Translations under genes and position numbers: made by a program
NCBI RefSeq assembly: GCF_010731815.2
Contig: NZ_AP022593.1
Span: 1,116,001 to 1,180,000, forward strand
Direction of reading: 5' to 3'
Origin: Mycolicibacterium arabiense
GTDB taxonomy: Bacteria; Actinomycetota; Actinomycetes; Mycobacteriales; Mycobacteriaceae
Length of the DNA: 64,000 nucleotides
The notes under the pieces: model-generated
The model's input: the letters and a program-made list of their open reading frames with translations, nothing else
Database searches by the model: none
What the model was told of the DNA's origin: nothing
Shown here: positions 54,883 to 62,370 of the stretch, piece by piece
Position numbering within the stretch: the stretch's first letter is position 1
How the letters are laid out: the number at the start of each line of letters is the position of its first letter

Positions 54883-55291
54883 CGCGCTGTCATTGCTCCT
54901 ACCTTCCTCCCTCGGGAGGGCTTTTGGAAACTTCGACCGTCCCGGCGTGGTGCGGCGACGAGGTAGAGGTGGCTGTTCTTGCTACTGGTGGGTAGACTTC
55001 CAAGGGCTGGCAACCAGCCCGTTCGGGCAGCCCTGCGCAGGGCTGCGAGCGACCGCTCAACGCCGAACATCCGAAGCCCTTCAGCGCGACCTCGCCGTCC
55101 TCCGGCGTGCAGTACCCGCCGCTGAACCGACTCCGCCCCGACCACTCACTTTCGCGGTGCCGTCTCGACCGGCTTCATCCGAGGACACATGACCCACACA
55201 CTTATTCATGCCGACCACCTCTTAGGCCCGCCGATCATCGACTCGCGCAACCACTTTCCATCGTCTGCGATTCACGACGCAAGGTCGCCCA
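54883..55291. other. Divergent intergenic region GAF-ANTAR 3 / desaturase
   Basis: This 409-base region holds no gene that I can support. It contains two adjacent perfect hairpins (listed separately) and must carry the promoters of the ANTAR pair and of the desaturase. I found no convincing SigF box here for either direction. Confidence 0.5.
55004..55046. other. Tandem perfect hairpins upstream of the desaturase gene
   Basis: GGGCTGG-CAA-CCAGCCC (55004-55020, 7-base stem with a 3-base loop) is followed six bases later by the perfect 20-base palindrome GCAGCCCTGCGCAGGGCTGC (55027-55046). Two hairpins in tandem recall the double hairpins read by ANTAR proteins, but the loops are not the six-base loops of known ANTAR sites. 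They may instead end a transcript or bind a protein. Confidence 0.5.
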
Positions 55292-56545
55292 ATGGCAATC
55301 ACTGACGTCGCCGCATACGCACACCTCACCCCGGCCGACGTCGACGAACTCGGCAGCCGTCTCGACGATCTGCGAAGCGAGATCGAGGCCTCCCGAGGAT
55401 CTCGCGACGCAAACTACATCCGTCGGTCGATCCTCCTGCAGCGGACACTCGACATCGCCGCGCGCCTCGTCATCCACACGACGCGATCGCGCACCGGGTG
55501 GGCGCTTGGGACCGCGGCCCTAGCCGTGGCGAAGTCCATCGAGAACATGGAACTGGGCCACAACATCGGCCACGGCCAATGGGATTGGATGAACGATCCC
55601 GAAATCCACTCCACCACCTGGGAATGGGACATGGTGGGGCCGTCCTCGCAGTGGCGGTACTCGCACAACTTCCGCCACCACGTGTACACCAACGTGCTCG
55701 ATCTCGACGACGACATCGGGTTCGGAGTCCTGCGCGTCACGCGTGACGAACCGTGGCAACCGCGCAACCTGATCCAGCCTCTGCACAACCTCCTGCTCGC
55801 AGTCACCTTCGAGTGGGGCATCGCCCGACACGGTCTGCACTCGGACCAAGAACGCGCCACGTCCACCGACGAGGCGGCCGAGTATTCCAGGGCGTTCAAG
55901 CACAAGGCCGGCAAGCAGATGCTCAAGGACTACCTCTACGTGCCCGCCCTGAGCGGCCGACGCTGGCGCCGGACGTTGACCGCGAACGCGACCGCCAACC
56001 TGTTGCGCAATCTGTGGGCGTACGCGGTGATCTTCTGCGGTCACTTCCCCGATGGCGCCCAGAAGTTCACCCCCGAGGCGGTCCGCGACGAGACGCGCGG
56101 TGAGTGGTATCTGCGGCAGATGCTCGGCACCGCCAACTTCGACGCCGGCAAGGTCTTGGCGTTCACGAGCGGCAACCTCTGCTACCAGATCGAACACCAT
56201 CTGTTCCCCGACCTGCCGAGCAACCGGTACGCCTCGATCTCCAAGCGCGTGCGCAGTCTCTGCCACGAATACGACCTGCCGTACAACAGCGAGTCGCTGG
56301 TTCGACAGTTCCTCCGCGCCCAGCGCACGATCCTGAAGCTCGCCGTCCCGGACCGCTTCCTCTCCGCCACGTCCGACGATGCGCCCGAGACCGCATCCGA
56401 ACAGCGGTTCGTCGCCCAGCCGTCGGCGCCCGGCGTGGGGCTGCGCACCGCTCTGCGGCACGCTGCCGAACGCAAGAGGGCGCAACGCAGTTCACGGCGG
56501 CGGCGCGTGGCGTCGAGCCTGCTGGTTCCCGTGACGTTTGCGTAG
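55292..56545 (+). CDS. Membrane fatty acid desaturase (DesA3-like acyl-CoA desaturase)
   Basis: This 417-residue membrane protein has the three histidine boxes of diiron front-end or delta-9 acyl-CoA desaturases: HNIGHGQWDW, SHNFRHHVYTN and QIEHHLFPDLPSNRY. The final HHLFP box with an upstream Gln is typical of the linoleoyl-CoA-desaturase-like group that includes mycobacterial DesA3. No ferredoxin or oxidoreductase partner is adjacent. The C-terminal 70 residues are basic and flexible. The ATG at 55292 has AAGG upstream. Its 3' end contains the SigF-like promoter of the catalase gene. Confidence 0.92.
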   Translation: MAITDVAAYAHLTPADVDELGSRLDDLRSEIEASRGSRDANYIRRSILLQRTLDIAARLVIHTTRSRTGWALGTAALAVAKSIENMELGHNIGHGQWDWMNDPEIHSTTWEWDMVGPSSQWRYSHNFRHHVYTNVLDLDDDIGFGVLRVTRDEPWQPRNLIQPLHNLLLAVTFEWGIARHGLHSDQERATSTDEAAEYSRAFKHKAGKQMLKDYLYVPALSGRRWRRTLTANATANLLRNLWAYAVIFCGHFPDGAQKFTPEAVRDETRGEWYLRQMLGTANFDAGKVLAFTSGNLCYQIEHHLFPDLPSNRYASISKRVRSLCHEYDLPYNSESLVRQFLRAQRTILKLAVPDRFLSATSDDAPETASEQRFVAQPSAPGVGLRTALRHAAERKRAQRSSRRRRVASSLLVPVTFA

Positions 56546-56559
56546 GCACCTCGCGGGTA
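56536..56559 (+). promoter_or_regulatory. SigF-type promoter of the manganese catalase gene
   Basis: GTTT (56536-56539), 15 bases, GGGTA (56555-56559): an exact match to the mycobacterial SigF pattern. The -35 box lies in the last codons of the desaturase gene. Transcription would start near 56566 and give a leader of about 190 bases before the katN ATG. Confidence 0.65.
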
Positions 56560-56591
56560 CGCGCAGACTGTCGCTGGCTTCAAGACCGTGG

Positions 56592-56610
56592 AGTAGCAGC
56601 GGCCGCTACT
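56592..56610 (+). terminator. Hairpin in the catalase leader, possible desaturase terminator
   Basis: AGTAGCAGCGGCCGCTACT is almost fully self-complementary (one bulged A). It lies 47 bases after the desaturase stop and downstream of the predicted catalase start site, so it would form in both transcripts. There is no T-run, so termination would be weak. Confidence 0.4.
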
Positions 56611-56756
56611 GATTGAAGGCTGGCTCGTGCCGCTTCGTCATCTCTGCGCACGTCGACGTCCGTCGGGCGTCCTGCGCACGCGACGCATCTTGCGGTAAGT
56701 GCCCGTGACCCCGTCCGGTGCTACCGCACCGCTGCCCCGCAACTCGAAGGAGACCC

Positions 56757-57686
56757 ATGTACCTGCACACCGAGCAATTGATCAACGAAATCGCCGTCGA
56801 CGAGCCCGACCCTGCCGCTGCGAACGCGTTGCAGGAAGGTCTGGGCGGTCAGTTCGGCGAGATGCGCACCATGATGCAGTACCTGTTCCAGAGCATGAAC
56901 TTCCGTGGTGACGTCGCCTCCAAGCCCTACAAGGACCTGCTGCAGGGCGTCGGCACCGAGGAGATCAGCCACGTCGAGTTGATCGGCACCACGATCTCAC
57001 GCCTGCTCGACGGTTCGCCGAAGTACAACGGCAAGAAGACCGATCCGGTCGACGCACCCGGCGCCAAGGGTGCGACGCCCTTGAAGATCGCGCTGGACAC
57101 CAGCAACATCCACCACTACCTGGTCGGCGCCCAGGGCGCGCTGCCGGTCGACGCCGCGGGCAACCCGTGGTCGGGCTCGTACGTCTACAACAGCGGCAAC
57201 CTCGTGCTCGACCTGCTGTACAACCTGATGCTGGAATCGACCGGCCGCCTGCAGAAGTGCCGCATCTACGAGATGACGGACAACAAGACTGCCCGCTCCA
57301 CCATCGCGTATCTCATCGTGCGGGATCAGGCTCACGAGAACGCGTTCGCCAAGGCGCTCGAGAGCCTGGGCGTCAACTGGGGTTCGGTGCTGCCGATCCC
57401 GAAGACCAACGCCGAAGCGTTCCCCGAGGTCAAGAAGCTCCTCGACACCGGTCTGCAGAGCGTGCAGTTCACGTTCAGCGCCGACGACAAGAGCCAGGCC
57501 GCCAAGCTCTACCGCGGTGCGTCACCGTCCAACGACGGAACCGAACTCAGCACGGCCGTGATGCCCGAGGGCGTTCCGATCACGATCGCACCCGAGCGCC
57601 GCGAGGAGTTCTCCCCCGGTCTGGATCCCGAGCTGCTCGCCCTCATCCAGGCGACGGCCGAGGTCGAGATCGCGTCGAACCAGTAG
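56757..57686 (+). CDS. katN: Manganese catalase
   Basis: Manganese catalase breaks down hydrogen peroxide with a dimanganese centre in a ferritin-like four-helix bundle. The 309-residue product shows the metal ligands in three places: GQFGEMRTMMQYLFQSMNF (Glu), TEEISHVELIGTTI (Glu and His) and YNLMLESTGRLQ with RDQAHENAFAKALE (Glu and His). Length and order agree with the family. The ATG at 56757 has AAGGAGA upstream; the longer frame is not protein-like. A SigF-type promoter 200 bases upstream indicates stress and stationary-phase control. Confidence 0.93.
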   Translation: MYLHTEQLINEIAVDEPDPAAANALQEGLGGQFGEMRTMMQYLFQSMNFRGDVASKPYKDLLQGVGTEEISHVELIGTTISRLLDGSPKYNGKKTDPVDAPGAKGATPLKIALDTSNIHHYLVGAQGALPVDAAGNPWSGSYVYNSGNLVLDLLYNLMLESTGRLQKCRIYEMTDNKTARSTIAYLIVRDQAHENAFAKALESLGVNWGSVLPIPKTNAEAFPEVKKLLDTGLQSVQFTFSADDKSQAAKLYRGASPSNDGTELSTAVMPEGVPITIAPERREEFSPGLDPELLALIQATAEVEIASNQ

Positions 57687-57698
57687 GTGGCTGGCGGC

Positions 57699-58898
57699 TC
57701 AGGGCAGCAACACCCTGAGCCGCTCCCAGCCCCGCACAGTCGACGTGGGGGCCAATTCGGCTGTGTCGTAGTCGATTCCCCACTCCGGCCATCGGTTGAG
57801 CATCTCGTCGAGTGCGACCCGCCCTTCGAGGCGGGCGAGGTTCGCGCCCAAGCAGTAGTGCACCCCCTTGCCGAAGGTGAGGTGGGAGATGTTCTCCCGG
57901 TGGACGTCGAACGCATCGGGATCGGCATACCGCCGTTCGTCCCGGTTGGCCGCGCCGAACAGCAGCAGCACCGCACTGCCCGCCGGGATGGTGCGGCCAT
58001 GGAGTTCGGTGTCGCGTGCTACCCACCGGCCGACGTGCGGGCCGGTGGGTTCGTAGCGCAGCGTCTCGTCGATGGTGCGGTTCAGCAGTGTCCGGTCCTC
58101 GCAGACCATCCGGCGTTGATCCGGGTGGTCGGCGAGGACCTTCGCCAACCAACCGATGAGCCGACCGGTCGTCTCGTTGCCCGCGCCGGCGACGACCTGC
58201 GTGTAGTGCAGGACCTCTTGGCGCGTCAGCTTCCTCGTCACCCCGGTGTCGTCGACGAACTCGACGTTCAGCAGTGACGTCATCAGGTCGTCGGATGGGT
58301 TCTCCGAGCGCCATTGCACGTAGTCGGCGAACATGCGTCCGTCGGCGATCGCGTCGGGGTTCGTCACCTTCATCGGCGCCCCGGGTCTGGTCCGTAGATT
58401 GGCGTCGTTGGCGTCGCGCACCGCGGTCTGCTCGGATTCCGGTATGCCAAGCAACATTCCGATGACTCGCATCGGCATCATCGATGCCAGTTCGGCGATG
58501 ACGTCGAAGCCGTCGGATCCGACGTGCGGGTCGAGGCAGTCGACGCAATAGGCCCGGATCTGATCCTCGAGGGCCGCCATCCGACGGGGCGTGAACACCC
58601 GCGACATCAGACCGCGCAGCATCGTGTGGGTTGGCGGGTCCTCGAACATCATGACGCCATCGGGCATCTCGAAGTCCGACTTGATCAGTTCGAGGATGTC
58701 ACTGCGGTCGTTGGAGAAGGTCTGCCAGTCGGCCAGCGCACGTTCGACGTCGGCGTGCCTCGAGATGGCCCAGAAGTCATGGCGCTCGTTGTAGTAGACC
58801 GGCGCCTCGTCGCGCAGACGGGCGTAGACGGGATAGGGGTCCCCAACGATCCCGGTGTCGTAGGGGTCGTAGTACACCTCGGAGCCAAGCGTGCTCAT
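57699..58898 (-). CDS. Cytochrome P450
   Basis: This 399-residue heme monooxygenase has the oxygen-binding helix I motif VAGAGNETT, the ExxR motif in DETLRYEP, and the heme-binding loop FGKGVHYCLGANLAR with the Cys ligand. It is a soluble bacterial class I P450 that needs a ferredoxin; none is adjacent. I cannot name the CYP family. The ATG at 58898 begins MSTLGSEVYYDPYD. It converges on katN, 12 bases away, and is divergent from the D-amino-acid oxidase gene. Confidence 0.93.
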   Translation of the reverse strand: MSTLGSEVYYDPYDTGIVGDPYPVYARLRDEAPVYYNERHDFWAISRHADVERALADWQTFSNDRSDILELIKSDFEMPDGVMMFEDPPTHTMLRGLMSRVFTPRRMAALEDQIRAYCVDCLDPHVGSDGFDVIAELASMMPMRVIGMLLGIPESEQTAVRDANDANLRTRPGAPMKVTNPDAIADGRMFADYVQWRSENPSDDLMTSLLNVEFVDDTGVTRKLTRQEVLHYTQVVAGAGNETTGRLIGWLAKVLADHPDQRRMVCEDRTLLNRTIDETLRYEPTGPHVGRWVARDTELHGRTIPAGSAVLLLFGAANRDERRYADPDAFDVHRENISHLTFGKGVHYCLGANLARLEGRVALDEMLNRWPEWGIDYDTAELAPTSTVRGWERLRVLLP

Positions 58899-59033
58899 GC
58901 CATGACCTTCCGTGACGGATCCACGAAGCTGGGCGATCGCTCAACAGCGCGGTCGGCGCCTTTCTAACAGCCACGCCGCGCGACAGTCAAGGGTGTGCGA
59001 CCGTGGCGGTGACACCGACGGAGAGGACGTGGA

Positions 59034-60011
59034 ATGCCGGAGACGACGAGCCGTCCGTTGCAGATCGTCGTCGTCGGCGCAGGCATCGTCGGACTGACGG
59101 CGGCGATCCGGCTTCTCGAGGCCGGCCATGGCGTGCGCATGGTGGCCGCCGATCCGCCCACGGCCACCACGTCGGCGATCGCGGCGGCCGTGTGGTTCCC
59201 CACTCACGTCGGGCCGCCCGAACGGGTGGCGGCCTGGGGCAGCGAGACTTTCGCCGTCCTGGCCGAGCACGCTGCACGTGGTGTGCCGGGGCTCGTCATG
59301 CGGGAGTCGCTACAGCTCTATCGCACCCCACCCGGCGAACCGGCGTGGACCAAGGCGCTCGACTCCGTGCGCTCTGCGGTGGCCGAGGAACTACCGGGGG
59401 GTTACCCCTACGGTCTGCGGTTCACGGTTCCATCGGCCGAGATGCCGCTGTACCTGCCGTGGCTGCACCGCCGAATGCTCGGTCTCGGTGGGGCTTTCAG
59501 CCAGGGAAGGGTGCAGGCGCTCGACGAGGTGGCCGCAGGCTCGGACGTCGTCGTCAACTGCACCGGCCTCGGCGCACGGGACCTGGTGTGCGATCGGTCA
59601 GTGCACCCGGTGCGGGGCCGCATCGTCCGGGTGACGAACCCGGGGCTGAGCCTGTCGGTCCGCGACGAGGACCATCCAGCCGGCCGCGCGTACGTCCACC
59701 CCCGGACCAACGATTGCATCCTGGGCGGCACCCTCGACGAGGGAGCCTGGGACACCAGCGTCGACCTCGCGGCAGGCGAGGCGATCGTCGAACGATGCCG
59801 CGACCTGGTTCCCGAGTTGCGCGACGCGCGGGTGCTCGAGCACGTGGTCGGACTGCGCCCCGGCAGGCCCACCGTCCGACTCGAGGAGGACGAGCCACTG
59901 GCCTCCGGCGCGCGCGTCATCCACGACTACGGCCACGGCGGCGCGGGCGTCACGCTGGGCTGGGGATGCGCGCGCGAGGTGGTGGATCTCGTCGACTCAC
60001 ACGACGCGTAG
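59034..60011 (+). CDS. D-amino-acid oxidase
   Basis: This FAD enzyme oxidises D-amino acids to 2-oxo acids with release of ammonia and hydrogen peroxide. The 325-residue product begins with the dinucleotide fold VVVGAGIVGLTAAIRLLEAGH, contains VNCTGLGARDL (FAD) and VHPVRGRIVRV, and ends with the DAO signature VIHDYGHGGAGVTLGWGCA. The catalytic Arg is probably in GLRPGRPTVRL. GGAG upstream supports ATG 59034. Its peroxide product could link it to the catalase gene nearby, but there is no operon connection. Confidence 0.92.
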   Translation: MPETTSRPLQIVVVGAGIVGLTAAIRLLEAGHGVRMVAADPPTATTSAIAAAVWFPTHVGPPERVAAWGSETFAVLAEHAARGVPGLVMRESLQLYRTPPGEPAWTKALDSVRSAVAEELPGGYPYGLRFTVPSAEMPLYLPWLHRRMLGLGGAFSQGRVQALDEVAAGSDVVVNCTGLGARDLVCDRSVHPVRGRIVRVTNPGLSLSVRDEDHPAGRAYVHPRTNDCILGGTLDEGAWDTSVDLAAGEAIVERCRDLVPELRDARVLEHVVGLRPGRPTVRLEEDEPLASGARVIHDYGHGGAGVTLGWGCAREVVDLVDSHDA

Positions 60012-60190
60012 CGAGCGAGGTGCGCCGGCGCCTTCCGTGACGGGTGAGGCTGATGGAACCCGTGCGCCAGGTGAGACCCGCCCTTTCCCGACACGCCGTT
60101 GGCAACCGACCTCCCCGCCTATCGGTGTCCCCGCGGTGGCCTATGTTGGACCGTCCGAGCCACCGCACGAGCGCGTCCGAAGGGAGGTAG

Positions 60191-61675
60191 GTGGACCACC
60201 ACAGCGCGATGTCGGCGACCGACCTCGTCGAACTCAACCGCGAGATCCAGGGTTCCCCGACCATCCGGCTCCTGGCCACGCTGAACCTGGGCGTGTACGC
60301 CACGCTGATGGAACGCCACCTCAACGGTGGTGTGGTCGCCGAGACCGACCTGGTGGTCCGCTTGGAACGCGACCTCGACGAACTCGGCCGCCCGGGCGCC
60401 GAGCAATCGGGACTCGGTCTGATCAAGTCGTGGGCCAGTCAGGGGTGGCTGCACCGCGTGGCCGACACGCGTGCCGGGCACGAACGCAACCTCTGCTACC
60501 TCACGCAGGAGGCGCGCCGGGCGCTCGACCTGCTCCGCGGGATGCGCCGTCAGGACACCATCGCTACGGGCGGATCGATCAACGGCATAGCGTCGCGACT
60601 CAAGCAGATCGCCCTGCGCGTCGGCAACGACCCCGACCGCATCCGCGCCGGCATCGAAGCCGAGATCGAGGCGCTGCGCGCCGAACTCGACGACCTCGAG
60701 CGCGGGCACGTGCGCCCCGAGACCGAGGTCACCGACATGTACGACGAGGCGCACGCCATCGCGTTGCAGATGGAACGGCTCATCACCGACATCGGCCAGT
60801 ACGGGACCATGATCGAGCAGGCCACCGCCGCGCTCGGCGATCCGATCGACAGCAACGTCGAATACCGCGACCGGCAGCGCCAGATGTACGCCGACTACCA
60901 GGCGGCCTGGGACTCCCAGGGCCGGGACAGCCACCGTGCCTTCCTTCGCATGATCAACGATCCCGAGCAGCGCGCTGAGTTCGAGGCCGACGTCGCCGCC
61001 GTCGCCGAAGCGCTGCCCGCACTCGATCCCGCGCTGCGCACGGTGATGGCCGGGTTCTTCGAACTCGTCGGCCATCAGATCGACGAGGTCGAACGCATTC
61101 AGCAGCGGTGCGCGCAGCGCGTCAAACGCTTCACGGCCTTCGGCACCCTGGAGCAGAGCCGCGGCGTCGCCCGGCAACTCGGCGATGCCATCGGCGCGGC
61201 GCGCACCCTGCTCAAGGCGTCGCTGACGGACTCCCGGCTCGACATCGAGCTCCCGCTGGCCCGCCACGCGATCAGCTCGGTCGGTGCGCTCAGCTTCCGG
61301 ATCGGCGATCTGTCCCGCCCCCAGCCCGCGCACGCCGCCGAGGGCGAGGTGGACCTGCAGAGCTTCGCCGCACTGACCACTCAGGTCGACGCGCCCGCCA
61401 TGTCGGACATGATCAACTGCGCGATCATCGAAGGTCCGCTGGCGCTCGCGGACGCGGTCGACCTCGTCTCCGCCACCGGACAGGGTGCTTATCTGGGTCA
61501 CGTCATCGTGCTGTGGTCCTGGGCACTCAAGCAGCCCGCCGCGGTGACTGCCGACCAACCGACCGAAACGGTCACCGTGCGGTTCCGCTCGCTGGACGGA
61601 CGCGACCGCAAGATGGAGGTCCCCCAACTCGTGTTCACCGAACCGATCTCGAGCCTGGTCGCGGTGGCATCGTGA
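60191..61675 (+). CDS. jetA: Wadjet anti-plasmid system protein JetA (DUF3375)
   Basis: JetA is the kleisin-like subunit of the Wadjet complex, an SMC-type machine that recognises circular plasmid DNA by loop extrusion. The 494-residue product has the DUF3375 features: an N-terminal winged-helix region (SPTIRLLATLNLGVYATLMERHL; LERDLDEL; SWASQGWLHRV, YLTQEARRALDLLRGM), a long coiled coil (residues about 140-250) and a C-terminal helical and beta region. GTG 60191 follows AGGGAGG; an ATG six codons later is an alternative. A -10-like TATGTT (60142-60147) lies upstream in the 179-base gap. Its stop overlaps jetB by GTGA. First gene of the operon. Confidence 0.9.
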   Translation: MDHHSAMSATDLVELNREIQGSPTIRLLATLNLGVYATLMERHLNGGVVAETDLVVRLERDLDELGRPGAEQSGLGLIKSWASQGWLHRVADTRAGHERNLCYLTQEARRALDLLRGMRRQDTIATGGSINGIASRLKQIALRVGNDPDRIRAGIEAEIEALRAELDDLERGHVRPETEVTDMYDEAHAIALQMERLITDIGQYGTMIEQATAALGDPIDSNVEYRDRQRQMYADYQAAWDSQGRDSHRAFLRMINDPEQRAEFEADVAAVAEALPALDPALRTVMAGFFELVGHQIDEVERIQQRCAQRVKRFTAFGTLEQSRGVARQLGDAIGAARTLLKASLTDSRLDIELPLARHAISSVGALSFRIGDLSRPQPAHAAEGEVDLQSFAALTTQVDAPAMSDMINCAIIEGPLALADAVDLVSATGQGAYLGHVIVLWSWALKQPAAVTADQPTETVTVRFRSLDGRDRKMEVPQLVFTEPISSLVAVAS

Positions 61676-62370
61676 CCGTCGAACAGTCCCCCGACTACGC
61701 GGGTTTCTCGGCACTGCCCGACGTCGACTCGACCGCGAGGACCCCGCAGCGGCGACGGCCCAGGTTCGACGGTGACGTCAGTGAGCTACCCGACCGGGCC
61801 TGCTGGGCACTGCAGCATCTGCTCACCCGGCGCTACATCAGCGCCGAGACCGACCGCGACCTCTACACCTGGGTGCTCGAGTACCGCCTCCAGCTCACCG
61901 TGCGACTGTCCGAACTCGACCTCGTCCTGCGCATCGTCGAAGGCGCCGACGTCGCGTTCGTCGAGCAGGCCCGTTACGAATCGGCAAGGGGCGTCAAGCT
62001 GTTGCGGCGGGAGCCGCTCGGCACGTACGACTCGATTCTCGCTCTGCACCTGGCCCAGATGATGCGGGCATCCGGCGACCAGACCGTCCTCATCAGCCGT
62101 GACGAGGTGCACGGACTGTTCTCCGGCGTGCTCAACGACGTCGACCGCGACGCCGTGACGTTCGGTGCCCGCATCGACGCCGCCATCGCGCGACTCACCG
62201 GGCTCGAGATCCTGCGCAAGAGCCGCGACGACGAAGACAGCTACACCGTGAGCCCGGTGATCACCGCGGTGATGACGGCGTCGGTGATCGCCGAACTGCA
62301 GCAGCAGTTCGAACTGCTGCTCAGCGGCGGCACACCGGCTCCGCAGGACCAGGAAGCAGACTACGAATGA
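61672..62370 (+). CDS. jetB: Wadjet anti-plasmid system protein JetB (DUF4194)
   Basis: JetB is the KITE-like winged-helix subunit that bridges the kleisin and the ATPase heads. The 232-residue product fits DUF4194: [55 protein letters not shown] in parts, and [11 protein letters not shown]. The GTG at 61672 overlaps the jetA stop (GTGA) and its own stop overlaps jetC (ATGA), so the three subunits are made in coupled amounts. Confidence 0.9.
   Translation: MTVEQSPDYAGFSALPDVDSTARTPQRRRPRFDGDVSELPDRACWALQHLLTRRYISAETDRDLYTWVLEYRLQLTVRLSELDLVLRIVEGADVAFVEQARYESARGVKLLRREPLGTYDSILALHLAQMMRASGDQTVLISRDEVHGLFSGVLNDVDRDAVTFGARIDAAIARLTGLEILRKSRDDEDSYTVSPVITAVMTASVIAELQQQFELLLSGGTPAPQDQEADYE

Noticed and set aside
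54990..54994. GGGTA as a SigF promoter for the desaturase gene
   Set aside because: The region 15-17 bases upstream has no GTTT-like box.
55004..55046. Canonical ANTAR antiterminator target
   Set aside because: Known sites have two six-base loops with fixed A and G positions; these hairpins have a CAA loop and a loop-less palindrome.
59034..60011. D-amino-acid oxidase as part of the defence operon
   Set aside because: It is separated from jetA by 179 bases with its own promoter-like sequence, and Wadjet systems need no such enzyme.
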